From positions 2,102 to 26,152 of the forward strand of contig DIGE01000015.1 of the NCBI GenBank assembly GCA_002419465.1: DNA of 24,051 nt, written 5' to 3'. Positions within the stretch are counted from its first letter, which is position 1, and each line of letters starts with the position of its first letter. Origin of the DNA: Geobacter sp. UBA5730 (GTDB lineage Bacteria > Desulfobacterota > Desulfuromonadia > Geobacterales > Pseudopelobacteraceae). The notes beneath the pieces are model-generated. The model saw only the letters and a list, made by a program, of their open reading frames with translations. It ran no database searches and was not told the origin of the DNA. The translations under genes were made by a program, and so were the position numbers. Positions 21,731 to 24,051 of the stretch are shown piece after piece.

Positions 21731-23815
21731 TTACTGGCTGGTGCTGGGGCGTGCGGCGATAAAGCTGGCCAGATCATGTTCCGAGAGCGGTTTGCTCAGG
21801 TGATACCCCTGGATATCATCACAGCCACGATCCTGTAGAAAGGCGAGTTGTTCCTGGGTTTCAACCCCTTCGGCAATCACCTGTAGCTTGAGAGAGTGGC
21901 CCATGGCGATGATCGCCTCGGTGATGGCGGCATCGTCCGGGTCACTCAGGATGTCGTTGATAAAGGATTTGTCAATCTTCAGCCGGTCGAGGGGGAAGTG
22001 TTTCAGGTATGAGAGGGACGAGTAGCCGGTGCCAAAGTCATCGATTGCCAGTTGAATCCCCATTTTTTTCAGGATTCGCAGGCGCTGCAACGACTGTTGT
22101 TCATCAGAGACCAGCATGCTCTCGGTCAGTTCCAGTTCCAGCAATTCCGGCGGTAAACCACTGTCCGCAAGCGCTGCTGCCACCTGATCAACAAAGTCAG
22201 GTTCAATGAACTGACGGCCCGAAATGTTGACGGCAATCCGCAAGGCCGGCATGCCACCCTTGATCCAGGCGGCATTTTGGTGACAGGCGGTTCGCAGGAC
22301 CCATTCGCCCAACTTGATGATAAAGCCGCTCTCCTCGGCCAAAGGTATAAAGCGGTCAGGACTGATTAAGCCCAGCTCCGGATGCCGCCAGCGCAACAGT
22401 GCCTCCATGCCGATGATGCAATCGTTTTTCAGATTCAGCTGGGGCTGGTAATGCAGGTAAAAGTCGCCATTGACGAGTCCTGACGGCATGCTGTTGTCCA
22501 TGGCCAGAATTTCTGCGGCCTGGGCGTTCATTTCACGGGCATAGAAACGGAAGGTGTTCTTACCGCCCCGCTTGGCCTCATACATGGCGGTTTCGGCATT
22601 TTTGAGCAGTGTCTCAGGGTCTTTGCCGTCATTCGGGCAAAGCGCGATGCCAATGCTGCCGGTCAGCAGGGTCTGTTGGCCGCCGGCCAGCTGAAAGGGG
22701 TCAGACAGGCTGGCCAGCACCCGGTAGGCCATGGTAACCGCTTCGTGCTTGCTTTCGCGCCCTGGCAGGATACAGGCGAATACATCGCCACCAAAGCGGC
22801 ACAGGGTGTCTTCGGAGTGCATCAGTTTGCGCAGCCGTTCGGCAGTCATTACCAGTAGTTGATCGCCGGTTTCATGGCCCATGGTGTCGTTGATCATCTT
22901 GAAACGGTCCAGACCGAAGAACAGTACCGCCATTAATTGCTGTTCCCGCACGGTGTGTGTGGTGGTGACTGCCAGTCGATCGGTGAAGAGCGAACGGTTT
23001 GGCAGGCCGGTCAGCAGGTCGTGCAGTACCAGATGTGAAACCTGATCAGCCAGCATCTTTTTGTCGGTTATGTCGCTCAGGCTGCCCCGTAACCCCAGGT
23101 AGACATCCTGTTCGTCAAGGATCGGCCGACAGTTGCGGCGAATCCAGCGGATTGCGCCATCCTTGGTGACAATCCGGTATTCAACCTCACCGCCCTGGCA
23201 GACCCCGTTCCGGGGCTGGGATTCCATAGCCTCCAACAGGTGCCGGTCAGCTGGGTGGACCATCTCCTCCATCAGATCGGCATGTTCGTAGAAGGCATCA
23301 ACGCTGTAGCCGGTAATTTCGATACAGGCAGGGGAAACGAATTCGAAGCTGTTGTCAGGGCGGCGCCAATAGCTGAAATCATTTGAAAATTCGCTGACGA
23401 TCCGGTAGCGTTGTTCCTGTTTCCGGATGGCCTCGCTGCGCTGGTCAAGTCCTGTCAGCATGGTGTTGATGGCGGCGACCAGACGACCGATCTCGCCGTT
23501 TGCCTCTGAGGCAACCAGACGGTCTGCGCCCTGCTTGTCCGTCAGGTGTTCGATATGGTGTGTGAGGAGTCTTACGGGGCGGATCAGCAGACGCAGGAGT
23601 ATCCATGCTGCCGCTGTAGCAGACGCGACGCCGGTCAGCGCCATCACCAGCATGATCAGCGCCCGTTGGGCAGGATCCGGTTGTTTGACGCAGACCAGGA
23701 TACCAATAGTCAGCATCAGTGCGGGCAGCAGTGACAGGGCCGACACGGCAAGGGCGATCCGGGCGCGTAGTGAACGTTGGCGAAAAAACATGCTATTCGG
23801 CGTCGAACCTCGCAT
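21731..23815 (-). CDS. Membrane HAMP-PAS-GGDEF(degenerate)-EAL protein, probable c-di-GMP phosphodiesterase
   Basis: 694 residues from ATG 23815 (a TTG lies just before it; ATG at 23791 is an alternative; no start has a good ribosome site). Two membrane helices (about 21-43 and 52-76), HAMP-like (about 78-130), PAS/PAC (about 135-255; SPACIEITGYS, RWIRRNCRPI), GGDEF (about 260-425) and EAL (about 440-690). The GGDEF domain reads FFGLDRFK where FFDLDRFK is expected and RFGGDVF where RFGGDEF is expected, so two catalytic acidic residues are lost. The EAL domain keeps its set: EALLR, NISGRQF, ELTES, IDDFGTGYSS, KIDKSF, EGVET and QGYHLSKP. It should degrade c-di-GMP, with the GGDEF part perhaps sensing GTP. 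Confidence 0.94.
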   Translation of the reverse strand: MRGSTPNSMFFRQRSLRARIALAVSALSLLPALMLTIGILVCVKQPDPAQRALIMLVMALTGVASATAAAWILLRLLIRPVRLLTHHIEHLTDKQGADRLVASEANGEIGRLVAAINTMLTGLDQRSEAIRKQEQRYRIVSEFSNDFSYWRRPDNSFEFVSPACIEITGYSVDAFYEHADLMEEMVHPADRHLLEAMESQPRNGVCQGGEVEYRIVTKDGAIRWIRRNCRPILDEQDVYLGLRGSLSDITDKKMLADQVSHLVLHDLLTGLPNRSLFTDRLAVTTTHTVREQQLMAVLFFGLDRFKMINDTMGHETGDQLLVMTAERLRKLMHSEDTLCRFGGDVFACILPGRESKHEAVTMAYRVLASLSDPFQLAGGQQTLLTGSIGIALCPNDGKDPETLLKNAETAMYEAKRGGKNTFRFYAREMNAQAAEILAMDNSMPSGLVNGDFYLHYQPQLNLKNDCIIGMEALLRWRHPELGLISPDRFIPLAEESGFIIKLGEWVLRTACHQNAAWIKGGMPALRIAVNISGRQFIEPDFVDQVAAALADSGLPPELLELELTESMLVSDEQQSLQRLRILKKMGIQLAIDDFGTGYSSLSYLKHFPLDRLKIDKSFINDILSDPDDAAITEAIIAMGHSLKLQVIAEGVETQEQLAFLQDRGCDDIQGYHLSKPLSEHDLASFIAARPSTSQ

Positions 23816-23878
23816 CAACAGTTGTGCATCGTAGGGGACAGGGGCTCATCAGCTGGCCCGCGTTTCTTTTCAGTGGGG

Positions 23879-24051
23879 CTAAATGCCGCCCATGCAGAGG
23901 TATTTTACCTCGACAAATTCTTCAATACCATACTTAGAGCCTTCTCTGCCGACCCCCGACTCCTTGACGCCGCCAAAGGGTGCCACCTCGGTGGAAACCA
24001 GTCCGGTGTTGATTCCCACCATGCCGTATTCCAGGGCTTCCGCCACCCGCC
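23879..24051 (-). CDS. gabD: NAD(P)-dependent succinate-semialdehyde dehydrogenase, C-terminal end (5' part outside window)
   Basis: 56 residues are readable before TAG (23881-23879), from the first full codon at 24049. The end EYGMVGINTGLVSTEVAPFG, GGVKESGVGREGSKYGIEEF and YLCMGGI is the closing part of the GabD subgroup of aldehyde dehydrogenases, including the oligomerisation strand. The catalytic cysteine and glutamate lie outside the window. The enzyme oxidises succinic semialdehyde to succinate. It is 63 bases upstream of the PAS-GGDEF-EAL gene on the same strand, with no clear terminator between. Confidence 0.85.
   Translation of the reverse strand, partial: RVAEALEYGMVGINTGLVSTEVAPFGGVKESGVGREGSKYGIEEFVEVKYLCMGGI

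Overview
The window looks like a chromosomal segment of a GC-rich Geobacter-type bacterium (Desulfuromonadia, formerly Deltaproteobacteria). This rests on the style of the proteins, the sigma-54 two-component pair, the c-di-GMP proteins and the gene neighbourhoods; it is inference, not a database match. Most of the window is housekeeping, with one accessory patch at about 5.7-7.2 kb and several unusual details.

Layout. 1-1.64 kb (+): the 3' end of a DAHP synthase gene, then a 6S-like RNA with its own terminator, then a TonB-type membrane-anchored protein. 1.69-8.68 kb (-): a long run of minus-strand genes. In transcription order these are a 58-aa DUF4177-like protein, a 124-aa membrane protein, a CarF/PEDS1-type lipid desaturase homologue, a RhuM-Fic protein, an AT-rich PD-(D/E)XK-like nuclease, polA, recO and an unknown exported protein. 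The last six are tightly packed, from 29-bp spacing down to overlapping stops and starts. 8.7-9.7 kb: a divergent promoter region, hsp20 (+), a two-way terminator and tatA (-). 9.86-13.4 kb (+): dus, a PAS histidine kinase and a sigma-54 response regulator in one operon. 13.55-18.46 kb (-): a five-gene chain EAL/HDOD - GGQ release-factor-like protein - mutS2 - HNH nuclease - HAD phosphatase, with overlapping stops and starts. 18.65-21.67 kb (+): PlsC-type acyltransferase, RNase HI, a helical-solenoid protein of unknown function and a 54-aa membrane peptide. 21.73-24.05 kb (-): a PAS-GGDEF-EAL protein whose GGDEF domain looks inactive, then the 3' end of a succinate-semialdehyde dehydrogenase gene.

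Functional links. polA and recO both serve DNA repair. The GGQ protein overlapping mutS2 suggests a ribosome-rescue pair: MutS2-type proteins are known to split collided ribosomes, and GGQ proteins hydrolyse stranded peptidyl-tRNA. The Fic-nuclease pair feeding into polA looks like a defence or toxin-type insertion. Two related palindromic elements of about 125 bp (13392-13517 and 19312-19435) each begin at the stop codon of the preceding gene. They share a core but have different, self-complementary arms. No tRNA, rRNA, CRISPR array or intact insertion sequence was seen.
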